Shown here: piece after piece, positions 16,292 through 27,052 of the stretch | How positions within the stretch are numbered: position 1 is the first letter of the stretch | Layout of the letters: the number at the start of each line of letters is the position of its first letter | From: Pelomyxa schiedti | Lineage: Eukaryota; Evosea; Pelobiontida; Pelomyxidae | Direction: 5' to 3' | Length of the DNA stretch: 27,159 nucleotides | NCBI GenBank assembly: GCA_020536535.1 | Contig: JAHLWZ010001033.1 | Coordinates: 1-27,159, forward strand | Translations under genes and position numbers: made by a program | The notes under the pieces: generated by a model | The model's input: the letters and a program-made list of their open reading frames with translations, nothing else | What the model was told of the DNA's origin: nothing | The model's database searches: none

Positions 16292-18142
16292 ATGAGCAGG
16301 CAGCACGGTGGGGGAGGCGCATCTACTAGGAGGTCACAACAACAGCAGCAACAGGACCACACTGCGGTGGCACCTACTTCGTCTCAGCAACAGCAGCAGG
16401 CGGCGCCAAATAATACAGTAGTGGCGTCGGATGTGGGGGTGTCGGGTGGCACGTCGCAGCAGCAGCAACAACAGCAACAGCAGGCACAGCAGCAACAAAT
16501 GGTGCAGTTGCAACATCACCAACAGACTGCCTTGTTGCAGGCTCCGCCGGCGCCCCTCCAACAGGCACTGCAAATGCAACAGGTGGCGCCTCGTGCTCAG
16601 CAACAGCAGCAGCAACAATTATCTGTGGTGAAGCTTGGTTTTTTTTACTATTACAAAATTGCTACTTTTGTTGGAGAGTTCATTTAATGATTACACACAG
16701 GTAGAGGAACTCGAAAAAGTGAGACTGGCCTTGCTTCAAGTGAACCGTACCTTCTTTTTCTTCTTTTGCAATAATACTCAAATATAATATGAAAACAACC
16801 TCACAACTCACAGAGTACATCACTACCTTCACTCACTATAAAAACAACCTCCTGGAGAGAGAGAACATGCTAATTCAACTTCTGCAATTGCATCAGCAAC
16901 AGCAGCAACAACAGCAGCAGCAACAACAACAGCAACAACAGCAACAGCAGCAGCAGCAGCAACAACAGCAGCAAATAAAGCAGGAAATACCGGAATCAGA
17001 GAAGCCACACCAATCAGGAGTGCTCCCTTTACCGTTGCCTTTGCCTCTCCCACTCCCTCTGCCTCTTCCAAATCCAGTTCAATCCCAAATTTCGACTGCA
17101 CAACGACGAGTACAGCATGTGTCCCCTTCAGTATTGCCAATGCCCACTCCCCCTGTAGGGCATCATCCTGCTCTTCTCCCTTTTCCCACCCCTGGCCCTG
17201 CAATGGGAAGTAACAAAACGAAACAGCCAGAACCACAAATACAGGCTATGCCTCAAACAGAGGTGGCACAATCCCCGCTTGTTGTTCCACAGAATTCGCA
17301 GAAGCAAGTCCAACCAGTGGGTGAACATGAAACAAAGAAAAAGAAGAAGAAGCATTCCTCCCGTTCCCAAGCAAACAATGGCCAGTCTCCGCCTCAAGTG
17401 CAGAACGAACCTCAGTCTCAAGTGCAGGCACAACCACCACCGATGCAAGCACAAACTCAGCCAGCAGCTCCTACTCAGTTGTCCGCAGTTCAAAAACAAC
17501 AAATCAACGAGGTGTCACAAGTTACACCACCAGCACAAGTTAGCACAGGTATCCAAGTGCAACCGCAACCTTCTTCACAGCAGTTGCAGCAAGTACAAGC
17601 CATTCACCAAGGAAGGGCAGATATGACTCAGGTCACCTATGACAACAACGGTTATATCCAGGTTATTTTCTTTTCTTTCCGTGTAGACTCTTATTTTCTT
17701 ACCAGACACTCCATCTTGGGAACCTCCCATACGATGTGACAGCAGGTCATCTGGCAAGTTTCTTCTCGCAATTTGGTGCCGTGGCTGACGCATGCGTTGC
17801 CCCAAATCCACAGACAGGGAAATCAAAAGGTTACAAATTTCCTTTATATGTTGGTCTTCTCACTATTCCAAACAGGATTTGGATTTGTGACTTTCGCAGA
17901 TCCACAAGTGGCCGCGTACATCATGTCACAGACCATACAAATTGCTGGTAGAACTGTCATAATTAGTGTTGCCAAGGTTTGTTGTAGCCCGGAATACTAC
18001 CATAGATAACTGTTGTATCCCTCTTCCCTATTTCAATGTGCAGAGGCAATCTTGGCCTCAGAGAAGGCCCTACAATCAGCAATCAACACCATTACTCCCC
18101 CAACCACCTTTGATGCAGTTACCTTATGAAAGGAAGTGGTAA
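16292..18142 (+). CDS. Polyglutamine-rich RNA-binding protein with one C-terminal RRM
   Basis: Six exons: 16292-16627, 16701-16739, 16816-17661, 17706-17829, 17876-17976, 18044-18142; 1,545 nt (514 aa). The first 112 residues are Gln-rich. A short charged, probably helical stretch follows (EELEKVRLALLQ, NNLLERENMLIQLL), then an uninterrupted run of 27 Gln (16894-16974, mixed CAG/CAA), a Pro-Leu dipeptide repeat, a Lys patch near TKKKKKKHSS and more Gln/Pro sequence. One RRM occupies about residues 408-482: RNP2 is LHLGNL and RNP1 is KGFGFVTF, with the aromatic residues for RNA stacking present. The tail is basic. Single-RRM proteins with prion-like Gln regions commonly join RNA granules, but no specific ortholog is recognised. 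The second exon is only 39 nt, and its downstream acceptor (CAGAG at 16811-16815) was chosen to keep frame. Confidence 0.88.
16894..16974 (+). repeat. PolyGln codon tract, 27 codons
   Basis: 27 consecutive CAG/CAA codons in the RRM protein gene, in frame. The CAG/CAA mixing reduces slippage compared with pure CAG, so the tract may be selected as protein rather than be a simple repeat expansion. Confidence 0.95.
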
Positions 18143-18744
18143 ACACGACCTGAGTTCAGGAAACACCCAATAACAAACTCAGTCTAAAATGTCCCTAGTT
18201 TCGGGACTGAAAAGATCTTTCTTTTCACCAAGAGGATTTTCCAATCCTCTCTTAAAACAATTTGTTTTTTTGTCATAAAGCCTCTGTTATAAGATAGACT
18301 TTAGATTGCGGGATTAGAATGGCAAGAGATTCACCAAAGCTTTACACTTTTTGCACCATTCCCTGCGCAGCATTGATAAGGTCTCCTTTTCAACGAGATC
18401 ACAATGGTCGTTAAATTGTTGTTGAATAAGGTATTGTTTTGAGTTATTTAGTCTTGGAGGAAAAGCTAAGTCGCTATGACGAGCGTTGTGTAGGGTACCT
18501 CTTTCCCTATCCGGCCATGGCATTAAGGCGAAATTTAATAGTAGAATCACATCATTGGCACAGCGGAAAATAAACGGTGAAGTACCGGGGATACCACACA
18601 AGCGCGACTCCCTAAAATGGCCAGCACAAACCAACACTATGTCATTGTGGTTTTGGGGCGCTTCAATTGACGTGAACGCAATCAGTCTACAAAAAGAACG
18701 AAAAAAAACACCAACACAGAAAGACACTTTAGTTGCAAGGAAAA
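18143..18744. other. Intergenic region between RRM gene and secreted-protein gene
   Basis: 602 bp. The first 130 bp carry a run of hairpins (separate entry). The rest, 18272-18744, includes a minus-strand ORF of unknown value (separate entry) and the promoter of the gene at 18745. No tRNA or known snRNA is recognised in it. Confidence 0.5.
18147..18271 (+). ncRNA. Cluster of four hairpins followed by T7; possible small RNA or structured 3' UTR
   Basis: Four stems occur in a row, starting five bases after the RRM stop. Stem 1 pairs CTGAGTT (18150-18156) with AACTCAG (18176-18182), extendable by two pairs past a bulge. Stem 2 is GTCCC/GGGAC (18191-18207, 7-base loop). Stem 3 is GAAAAG/CTTTTC (18209-18226, 6-base loop). 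Stem 4 is AGAGGATT/AATCCTCT (18231-18250, 4-base loop). A run of seven T follows at 18265-18271, like an RNA polymerase III terminator. I do not recognise tRNA, U-snRNA, SRP or box C/D motifs. It could be a regulatory 3' UTR or an undescribed small RNA; chance is less likely for four adjacent stems but not excluded. Confidence 0.35.
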
Positions 18745-18838
18745 ATGTCCAAAGCACTCCTTTTGATTTGTGCTTGTTGCACTTTGGCGTTTGTGAGTTG
18801 TTTGGAGGCACCACTGATTCCAGAGGAGTTTTGCACAC
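18314..18838 (-). CDS. Doubtful hypothetical ORF overlapping the secreted-protein gene
   Basis: A 174-codon minus-strand frame. Its C-terminal 110 codons lie in otherwise empty DNA and look protein-like (FALMPWPDRERG, LSMLRREWCKKCKALVNLLPF, four Cys). Its N-terminal part is antisense to the first exon of the gene at 18745, which has a convincing signal peptide, so the annotated start is unlikely. A TTTTTGTAG acceptor-like site on the minus strand near 18687 would allow a different upstream exon, but none was found. Family unknown. Confidence 0.2.
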   Translation of the reverse strand: MCKTPLESVVPPNNSQTPKCNKHKSKGVLWTFFLATKVSFCVGVFFRSFCRLIAFTSIEAPQNHNDIVLVCAGHFRESRLCGIPGTSPFIFRCANDVILLLNFALMPWPDRERGTLHNARHSDLAFPPRLNNSKQYLIQQQFNDHCDLVEKETLSMLRREWCKKCKALVNLLPF

Positions 18839-19726
18839 ACATTGTACAGAACAAGTGGAACATGAATGGTGACTACATGAACCACACTTGGGTTGGAACT
18901 GTACGTTGCCATGCCTTCACTTTATTATCTTTTTCTCAACCCTTTTAGTACTACAGCAGCTATGCTCTTATGATGGCGAGGTACGATGGTGCTTATTTTG
19001 GCACTGGGAATGTCTCAGACCCGACACCGCCTGAAGCCGATTGGGCAATGTCATTGATGGACTTCACTCAAGGTTGCTATCCTTTCTAACCTTCACATAA
19101 TTCCAAAAACCCACCTAAAAAAAACGAAATTTCAGTTCCTACTCTCAACACATACATCTCGAAGACCTCCATCGTGGACCCAATTGAGTGCTACATTGGC
19201 ACAGCAGTGACACTCCCACCCCAGAAATCCACCTTCCTGGCGTATGTAACCAAACTCTTTCAATTCTCATCTCCCCGGCTCTCTATCTCACTCTCATCTC
19301 CTATCTCCAATCTCCAAATCAATCCTCCCCCACACTGACCGACACAGCGACATCGGAGCCACGTTCTCGGGCTACGCCGAAGTCACAGCGCACGGGGTGT
19401 GCGAGAAGTGGAGCTTCCCACTGGCCAGCGTCGTCCCCGACGCCCCGACCGTCGACGTGACGTGGATCACGTTCTACTTCGACTACCCAGGGCGGTCCTT
19501 CGTGAGGTGGGACATCGCGGCCACCAACCTCATGACGGGCGTGATCACCGAGTTCGTCTACAACCTGGAGCTGGAGTCGCCGCTCCCCGCGTCGATGTTC
19601 CAGGGCAGCGGCGTGTGCCCGACTGGGAGCACCAGGGTGTACAAGGAGATGCCCCCAGTGCCCACGGGACTCCCAGGCTACCTCCTGTCGGATCTACTCA
19701 TCGAGGTCAAGGGCACAAAGTTCTGA
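18745..19726 (+). CDS. Secreted protein, possibly ependymin-related
   Basis: Four exons: 18745-18900, 18949-19072, 19136-19241, 19348-19726; 765 nt (254 aa). A clear signal peptide opens the protein (MSKALLLICACCTLAFVSC, cleavage near CLEA). Five Cys follow in the mature chain, with N-glycosylation sequons NHT and NVS. The order of features, a Cys near the mature start, a tyrosine-rich segment, then C-x-x-W (CEKW), a strand reading WITFYFD and a final F-x-x-x-x-x-C before the C-terminus, loosely resembles ependymin-related lipid-binding proteins, but this is a weak match from memory. The last exon is clearly richer in G+C than the first three. No transmembrane helix follows the signal, so secretion or a lysosome-like compartment is expected. 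Confidence 0.8.
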
Positions 19727-19936
19727 TCTCCACTAGAGATGTACTCTTCGAGATTGTTTGTTGTCAACGCAAAACAACCCCTAAACGCGAGGTGACAATC
19801 AGCTTTTTTTTTTTTTTCTTTGGCCGAATTCTGTATCAGCGTTGAATTCATTTCTCTTCTTCAGAGCGACACGTAGAAGAGATTTTTAATTACGGAAAGG
19901 AGGAAAAAACATAAAGACAAAACAAAGATCTCCGAG

Positions 19937-22278
19937 ATGATGCTGTCATCTGCGTCTGCCGCCGCGACGTCGTCGTTCGTGCCCATGTCCACAACGTGCA
20001 CATCGTTGTCGGCCATCGCGAGGCGTGGTTTGAGTGGGAAAACCGCCGTCGCGCGTCGTCACGCGTCCACGCACAAAGACATCAGATACGGGCCAGAGGC
20101 GAGATCGTTGTTGCTCCAGGGTGTGGAGAAATTGGCCAGGGCCGTGGAGGTCACCCTTGGTCCCAAGGTTTTTTTTTTTAGTTTGATTTTGTCCCATTTG
20201 ACTTTCAAAAGGGAAGAAATGTTGTCTTGGGGCAGTCTTTTGGAGTACCCAAGATTACAAAGGATGGAGTAACAGTGGCAAGGCACATCGACTTTAAAAA
20301 TCCACATGAAAACCTGGGTGCTCAACTTGTCCGTGGAGTTGCATCCAAGACTAATGATGAGGCTGGCGATGGTTCTTTCTTTCTTTGAAGCATGCATCTT
20401 GTGACCATTGCTTAGGCACAACAACTGCCACTGTTCTCACTCACGCGATTTTCTCTGAAGGGTGTAAAGCTGTTGCAGCTGGAATGAACCCAATGGATGT
20501 AAAACGTGGCATAGATACCGCAACTGAAGCCGTGGTCACAGCACTAAAATCGATGTCAAAGGAAATTTCCTCCCAAGAAGAGATTATGCAAGTTGCAACG
20601 GTTTCAGCTAACAATGACCGAGAGATCGGAAAATTGATTGCAGATGCAATAGAGAAAGTCGGAAAAGAAGGAGTTATCACTGTCCAAGTGAGCCAAAAAT
20701 GACATGTCCTATGCCTAACTCCACCGAGGATGGGAAGACACTGAAAGATGAACTGGAACTCATTGAAGGAATGAAGTTTGACTCTGGTTACATTTCTCGT
20801 TACTTCATGACCGATATGAAAACGCAAACTTGTGTATGTTACTTTTCTCCTCTTTTCCTGCTAAGATAAAACAGGTTTTTGACAACGCGTTGCTTCTCAT
20901 AACTGACAGAAAAATCAGTACCCCTCAGTCTCTCATCCCGGTTCTTGAGGTTAACTGGCTCAGCCAATTCAATGCCATCTGAGCGACTTTCCAACAGATC
21001 GCTCACAATGAAAGACGACCACTTGTCATCATTGCCGAGAATGTGGATGGGGATGCTCTAACAACATTAATCCTCAACAAGCTCCGTGGGCTTCAGGTCA
21101 CTGCAGCTAAAGCACCAGGTTAGGGCCAGAAGTAAAAGGGAGTCCATTGACGAATTTGTATGTAGATTTTGGGGAGACCAGAAAGATGATCATGCAAGAT
21201 ATTGCTACATTGACAGGCGCTACTGTATGCTGTTATTTTTCTTAACTGCATTAACTCCTTTTCAGTTCATTACTGAAGATCTGGGACATAAGTTAGAAAA
21301 TATAAACCTTTCCCATCTCGGTTCAGCTAAGCAAGTCACCATGACACAGGTTTCGTGTAACACTTCGAAACTTCCTTCCTCACTTGATCTATTAGGATGA
21401 CACTCTAATTCTTGATGGCGCAGGGGCAAAAGAAGTAAGCAGTTCCATACACAAACCGAAGAGAGAGTAATAGGTTCCAGAAAGTGGATGAACGATGTGA
21501 ACAAATACGCCAGCAGCTTGCTAAAGCTACCTCTGATTATGAAAAAGAAAAGCTTCAACAACGGCTCGCCAAGTTATCACGTGGTGTTGCTGTTTTGAAA
21601 GTACTGAATATCTTAAACACCGGAATCTCACAACATTTCAGATTGGAGGAGCTAGTGAAGTTCAAGTAAACGAAAAGAAAGACCGAATAAATGATGCGCT
21701 AAATGCAACACGAGCCGCCATCGCTGAAGGGATCGTTCCTGGTGGTGGTGTTGCCTTGCTGAAGGCTTCAAAGCACCTGGACACACTCAAGGGAGACAAC
21801 TTTGATGCCAATGTGGGGATCAAGATCGTAAGAGACGCCATCAGAGTATGTTCCATTGTCCCTCCTTGTTTAATAACAGTAGCATCCACAAGATTCCAGC
21901 CAAGATGATTGCGCAGAATGCAGGTGAAGAAGGAGCAGTTGTTGTACAGAAACTTCTGTCTTCTGACGCACCAAACCTTGGATTCAATGCCCAAACAGGT
22001 TGGTGTATTGTACTGTGTGTTCGGCTTTTTCCAACTTATACCTCTTTCAGGAGAGTATGTGGATATGATGTCTGCAGGTATAGTTGACCCAACGAAAGTT
22101 GTGAGAACCGCTTTTGTTGATGCAGCCAGGTTTATTTCTGCCACTTATTACGGCACTGTTAACTCTCCATAGTGTGTCCTCTCTCATGGCCACAACAGAG
22201 GCCATGGTAGTCGAGATGCCAGAGAAAGAAGAGTCGCGCTGTGGCTCACATGCACCCCCAACCTCCTATGACCTTTGA
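19937..22278 (+). CDS. HSP60: Mitochondrial 60-kDa chaperonin (Hsp60/Cpn60)
   Basis: Group I chaperonin that folds imported proteins in the mitochondrial matrix with Hsp10. Fourteen exons: 19937-20167, 20212-20371, 20416-20687, 20729-20833, 20875-20949, 20998-21118, 21166-21224, 21266-21349, 21396-21434, 21481-21600, 21642-21845, 21893-21998, 22051-22129, 22173-22278; 1,761 nt (586 aa). The start carries a Ser/Ala/Arg-rich presequence ending near [14 protein letters not shown]. Nucleotide-binding motifs are present: [22 protein letters not shown] (catalytic Asp), and [16 protein letters not shown]. Apical and intermediate sequences ([34 protein letters not shown]) match the family. The C-terminus ends [21 protein letters not shown] instead of the usual Gly-Gly-Met repeats. 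AATAAA at 22293 is a likely polyadenylation signal. It is convergent with the kinase-SH2 gene, 77 bp away. Confidence 0.97.
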
Positions 22279-22355
22279 ACACGCAAATTTCCAATAAAGT
22301 GAAGAAACAAAAATAATCAATACAAACAATTTTTCTTTTCTTTGGTTATTTACGG

Positions 22356-25048
22356 TTATGGTATCTTTATCTCACCCAGAGCTGCAAGGACCATGACCAA
22401 CTCTGGGGTTGAAGCGGCGAACACCTTACCCTTACGTGAGAGGTAGGAGTACTTGAGAGGACCATCCTTCCTCACTCTACATGGGTATTGTCAAGGGATA
22501 CAACCAAGTTTAGGAGGATAGTCTTGGGGAGTACACATTCTATGGATTACGTTGCCGGATTCCTGCCTCGATACCACCATTGGGTGCTCTACGGGTGACA
22601 TCTGATTAAGGCGCACCAGGAATGTGCCTTCTGCGGCAGAGGAAAGAGCTCGTTCAGCATCTTCCAAGGTGGCAAACGGGACAAACCATCTGAGTGTATG
22701 AGAGGAAATATTTAAACAGGCACACCTACGGCTGTGAGCAGAGAACATTCATCTTGGTAATTCAGCATTAGAGGTAAGGTTATTTTTTGGGAAAAGTGCT
22801 CACTTCATTGAGAAGCCCACTGTTGGGCATAAAGAAATCCCCGAAGCATTTGCACAACAAGTCAAATCTTTCTATAGATACGGTCTGTCCTACTGAATGC
22901 ACGCATGACTAGAGTTCCAGCGAACAGGAACTCATACCACAAGCAAGGGTTTGGACAGCCACAAATGAGTGAAGTGGCACCTGCGCCACTGCGGCAACTA
23001 CTGAGGCAAAGTGAGTCCAGGCGACTTCATCTGCGAGCACTGGCCCATTTTCCGACAGCTGAGCCCACAGGAATCTGGCAGGGGTTGATGAAATAGCATA
23101 TTCGCCCCAGGCTCGGTCAAACAGAGATAGCACTTCTGAAATGCTCGGTCGCTTCAAGACGTTAGAGCAACAAAGAGATAATCAAGAGAAACTTGATCTG
23201 GGTCCAACTGTAAACTCCTCTCAAGCAGTTCTCTCTATGTGCAGGTAAACACGAAAACGAGTTGGTATAGACGTCATTACCAAAGACGGGGGTACTGGTT
23301 CATGAGACCCTGCTTGATCATGGGGGTGTGGAAGATTGGGAGGTACTTCCGGGTGGAGGTGTGGTTTTGCGGCGAGTTTTGCTTTGAGATCATCAACATC
23401 AGTATATTCACCTTTAAAAAGGACGTTCTCGGTTAACATTTCCCAGATCAGCAGTGCTAGGGCGTAACTAGATAGTGTTGGAACCAGAAGTAGACTCGAA
23501 AAGCTTACATGTCAGATGAAGTAGAGGCGGGTCTTGTATTCCGCACCAATTCTGGTGCCATATACAGGGCTTTTAAATTGTTCAGATGAAGGGTCTACAA
23601 GGAGGAGCTTACTCGTTCCACAAGTTGGTTCATTGACAGCAATCGCCAGTGTGCCTGGCTGAAACCATTTACCAAATCCAAAATCGGCCACCTATTTAGT
23701 GTTTACCACAATAAAGTACATCGCAAAAGGTGACGAAGAAACTTTAGCATTCAAGTGTCTATCAACAAGTACATTTCCTGGTTTAATATCTCTTCTAGAT
23801 ATAAGAATGGTTCAAAGTAACAAAAAGAACCAAATTACCTGTGAACTATTCTTTTGGTATTATGCAGGAACTCGATTCCAACAATCTAAGGGTGTGAGAG
23901 GAGTAGGTTGTCATTGAAACGCACTATGTCACGAGCGATGTGAAATTTGATCTTCAGTGTCAATCCTCGTTGAAGGTAGGAAAGGTCATGTGGCAGGTGC
24001 ATAGGGTCATGGATCAAGCTGTCCAAATTGCATGAAAGTCTTTCGAACACCAGATTTATCACGTTGCCAGTTATGCACGTACCTTGTAAAAGTAGATTAG
24101 AAGATGTGTGAAAAGAAAGTAATGTAATACCAAGGAAGGTCACGATGTTGGGATGACGGATTCGTCTGAGTAAGTTAAGTTAATAAGAATGCATAGAAAG
24201 GGATACTTTAACAGAGCTGCTTCGGCTTTAAACGAGCCTATCTCAGTAGAATTGATACTCGACAGGGCACCAATGGCACCAGAGCGTGGAATTTTTATAA
24301 CCACTTCTGAGCCTCCAAGCCTTCCTGAAAGAATGAAGAAGGAGTGAGGAAGTGATACTCATTCTATCATGGAATTGAGAGAGTGAGAATTACCCCCAAA
24401 GACATCCCCATAGGTCCCTGAGCTGATCAAAAAGTTCCGATCGACGTACAAGTTCCCAGGTGAGATATCTTCCTCCTGCGACGAACTGGTAGTGACCACC
24501 ACGCTTGCAGAACACAATTGTGGGTCGACTCCGCTCCCGCCATCACTTTGATTTCGTTTCGTTGGCCTTAGCCAGATTCTCTGTGTGCAACTTGCCCCTT
24601 TGTTGTTCACATACTGCACCGTGAATATCTCCCTTGACGCAGACCTGGCCAAATCAGCAGTCGCGAAAGTTGCCCGTAACTTGCGCCCCTGAGCGTAATC
24701 CACGGTCCTGATTTGGATTGATTCAGTAAAAACAACACTAGCTCGCGGCGGGTTGGTGGTCGTGATTGGTTATTGTATTATGGGAATGCTTACACGTTGC
24801 CATAGGTGTTGTTCTTGTTGAGGGCCTCACGCACAGCTCGGCGTGGCACTTGATCTGCAAGCATAATTTCGCGTTCACAGCTCTCACTGCCACCACCTCT
24901 ATCTCCAGCTGCCAATACTAATCTCTGATTATTTGTGTTGCTTTTGATTGTGTTGAGCTAATTTTGTTTATTCACAGAGCCAGATGACAACCACTTCTGG
25001 GTCTGATTGAAAGGAATGTTGGTTTACACTTACCGATACCAGCATCAT
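22356..25048 (-). CDS. Tyrosine-kinase-like protein kinase with C-terminal SH2 domain (Shk type)
   Basis: Shk proteins, described in Dictyostelium, pair a dual-specificity TKL kinase with a phosphotyrosine-binding SH2 domain. Seventeen exons: 25048-25034, 24957-24794, 24707-24394, 24324-24207, 24165-24131, 24082-23925, 23885-23839, 23791-23743, 23691-23613, 23569-23509, 23467-23281, 23234-23193, 23151-22981, 22908-22804, 22752-22730, 22689-22537, 22476-22356; 1,842 nt (613 aa). Kinase: glycine loop LISSGTYGDVFGG, VVIKIP lysine, RHPNIVTFLG, HRDIKPGNVLV, VADFGFG, LYMAPELV, SDIYALALLIWEML. A helical linker follows (WAQLSENGPVLADEVAWTHF). The SH2 domain spans about 524-613: WFVPF, GTFLVR with the phosphotyrosine-binding Arg, IHRIVRKDG, FAASTPELVMVL. 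The first exon (five codons before a GTAAGT donor) is a guess; an in-frame ATG at 24864, or a longer first exon from 25220, are alternatives. Confidence 0.92.
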
Positions 25049-25244
25049 TTACTTCTCGTCTCTCTGAATCCCAGATCCCAGAACAATCAGGCAAAAATAT
25101 TTTCCCAGCCTTACTCAAAATTCCCCCGCAAATCACACAACCACTAAATAAAACTAAGCAAGGCGTATATAAAGAGACACATAAAGCGTCGCGGAACAGC
25201 GACACACAGATCTGGTTCATCGATTACAGGGGTGTCAGCGATTA
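25049..25244. promoter_or_regulatory. Upstream region of kinase-SH2 gene, with TATA-like motif
   Basis: About 196 bp between the kinase-SH2 start and the right-hand large repeat. TATATAAA at 25166-25173 reads as a TATA box on the plus strand and nearly so on the minus strand, so it could serve either direction. An unspliced minus-strand ORF beginning MNQICVSLFRD at 25220 could be an alternative first exon of the kinase gene. Confidence 0.35.
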
Positions 25245-26421
25245 CATTGGGATGGTGGCAGTTGGTGGGATGTTGATGGAGAATCACGTGTCATCAAATG
25301 TGGGGGGGTGTGGGGTGCTAGGCGTGGTTTTGGCTACAAAGTTCTGAGGTGTCACGCCTCTTCTATGGCGTGATAGCTGCACTACTTTAATCCCCAGCCT
25401 CACACCCCCCAAGCCAAACTGCAGCTAGCTCAGCCTCGCCTCCTTCAAATTGAATCAGAGTGGTTATTAGGTTGGTTGAGTTCTTCACTTTAATTCACTT
25501 CATTAACATCCTATCCTAGGTTTTTCCCCTTTCCGATTTCATTTTACCCTTGTTTGTTGTCTATTATGGAACATTACATTCCAGTCTCAAATAGGTTCAA
25601 TTGCGTTTCTATTTAAATCTCCCTCATAATCGTACAAGGTGTAAGTTACCGTGTTATGCCCACATTCCTCTAGGACCACACAGAAGCCTGTGAGACATAT
25701 GCAAACTTATTGGGCTGCTCGTTGCTAGATGTAACTGTAACACAACAACAGACAACCTCTCCCCCTGCCCGGAACTATTGATTTAATTCTGTTTAATCCA
25801 TCAACCAATACTTCTTATTCAATCCCTCATTTTAGTGAGTTCTTAGAGTTTTGAGGCTTTGCCAATTTTTGTGGGTGGGGAAGATGGTGGTGCCAGGGAT
25901 TGTTGGTGTTGTGCTGGTGATAATGGGTAGTGTGAACAGTAGGGTCGGAGTGGGGCTGAGCCGAGATTAACATATGAAGAGGCCGGAAAGGGTTGGTCCA
26001 ATGTACTTGGTGTTGGATGGGAGCTTTCTGATAATCAGTGCAAGCTGTGAATTCTTCCAAAATGCCTGTTCCCTGTGACCTCGCACTTGCATGTTGGTGT
26101 ATTGCCACTTTTTCTGAATTTTTGTTGGGGAGAGAACGGCCTCACTGAGTTCGGACTTGAGGCAACCTCGAACCTATTTTTTTGGTGGGTCGTAAGATGA
26201 GAGGGGATAGGAAACCATGGGTTAGTGCTATAACATCGAACAATACATCCAACTTTGAGTGCTAGAGGAGAAAATTTCACCCACCAGGAGAAACTGTGAG
26301 TTGTTAAGAAGCGTCATAGATACCCAGGCTATCGGAATACAGGTACTATGAAAGTCCAGGAGGTTGGAAGAGGAAGTGGAAGTGGCGGAAGCAGAAGAAC
26401 TATTGGCTTCAATGGTTCTCT

Positions 26422-26751
26422 ATGTCAAGAATTTCACGGTGGCTCTTGACGAAAGTGCAAACAGAATCGCCGTCCCTACCCAAAGGACTAGTTACTGAAG
26501 ATATTGCAGAGTTTACAACCATCTGGGCCTGTTTTAGGGATCAGTTGCAAGATATAAATGACGTCCTTGTGAGATCGCCTTTGAGTATCTGTTTTGTTGA
26601 AGCAGCGCCTGTTGCTCCTGTTTATACTTCTTGCACGACAACGATGGTGCTGGCGGGCGCCCCATCCAATTCAGAACCGTCGAAAAGTGAGAAATTGGCC
26701 GGCCTCAACTCAGCCAGTCTTGTCTTTCTGTATGTGTACCAGAAATTGTAG
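26422..26751 (+). other. Copy-B version of the 109-codon ORF
   Basis: Same length and frame as 1597-1926, with three residue changes. Open in both copies but without synonymous differences, so coding status is unproven. The overlapping minus-strand frame (26622-27026) and plus-strand frame (26760-27023) also persist. Confidence 0.15.
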
Positions 26752-27052
26752 TAGCTCCTGTGAGGTTCCCTGAGGAAGAGGCAACTGTCGGACCCCCCTT
26801 CAGGAGTGGTTACACAGTGCCGAAGACAGGCCCATCCACAACGGCTGTGCTGTTGCCAGAAGCTGTACGCGGCAGTGGCAAGTCGGGCCGTACCGCCATG
26901 CCCGGGACATGTCCCCTTTCTCTTTCCGTTCCTGGCGGTGCTGTGCTTTTTCTTCATCACGTTTTTTCTGTTGGAAGGACACAGTCTGCGCTGTTGTGTC
27001 TCGGCCGCCTCCAATCGGTTTGACAAAAAGAAAAAAATTCAAGATTATCTTG

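Noticed and set aside
16334-16618. Minus-strand poly-Leu ORF as a membrane protein
   Set aside because: It is the complement of CAG/CAA codons of the RRM gene.
24972-25220. 82-codon minus-strand ORF as an independent small gene
   Set aside because: It overlaps the probable first exon and donor of the kinase-SH2 gene; at most it is an alternative 5' exon.
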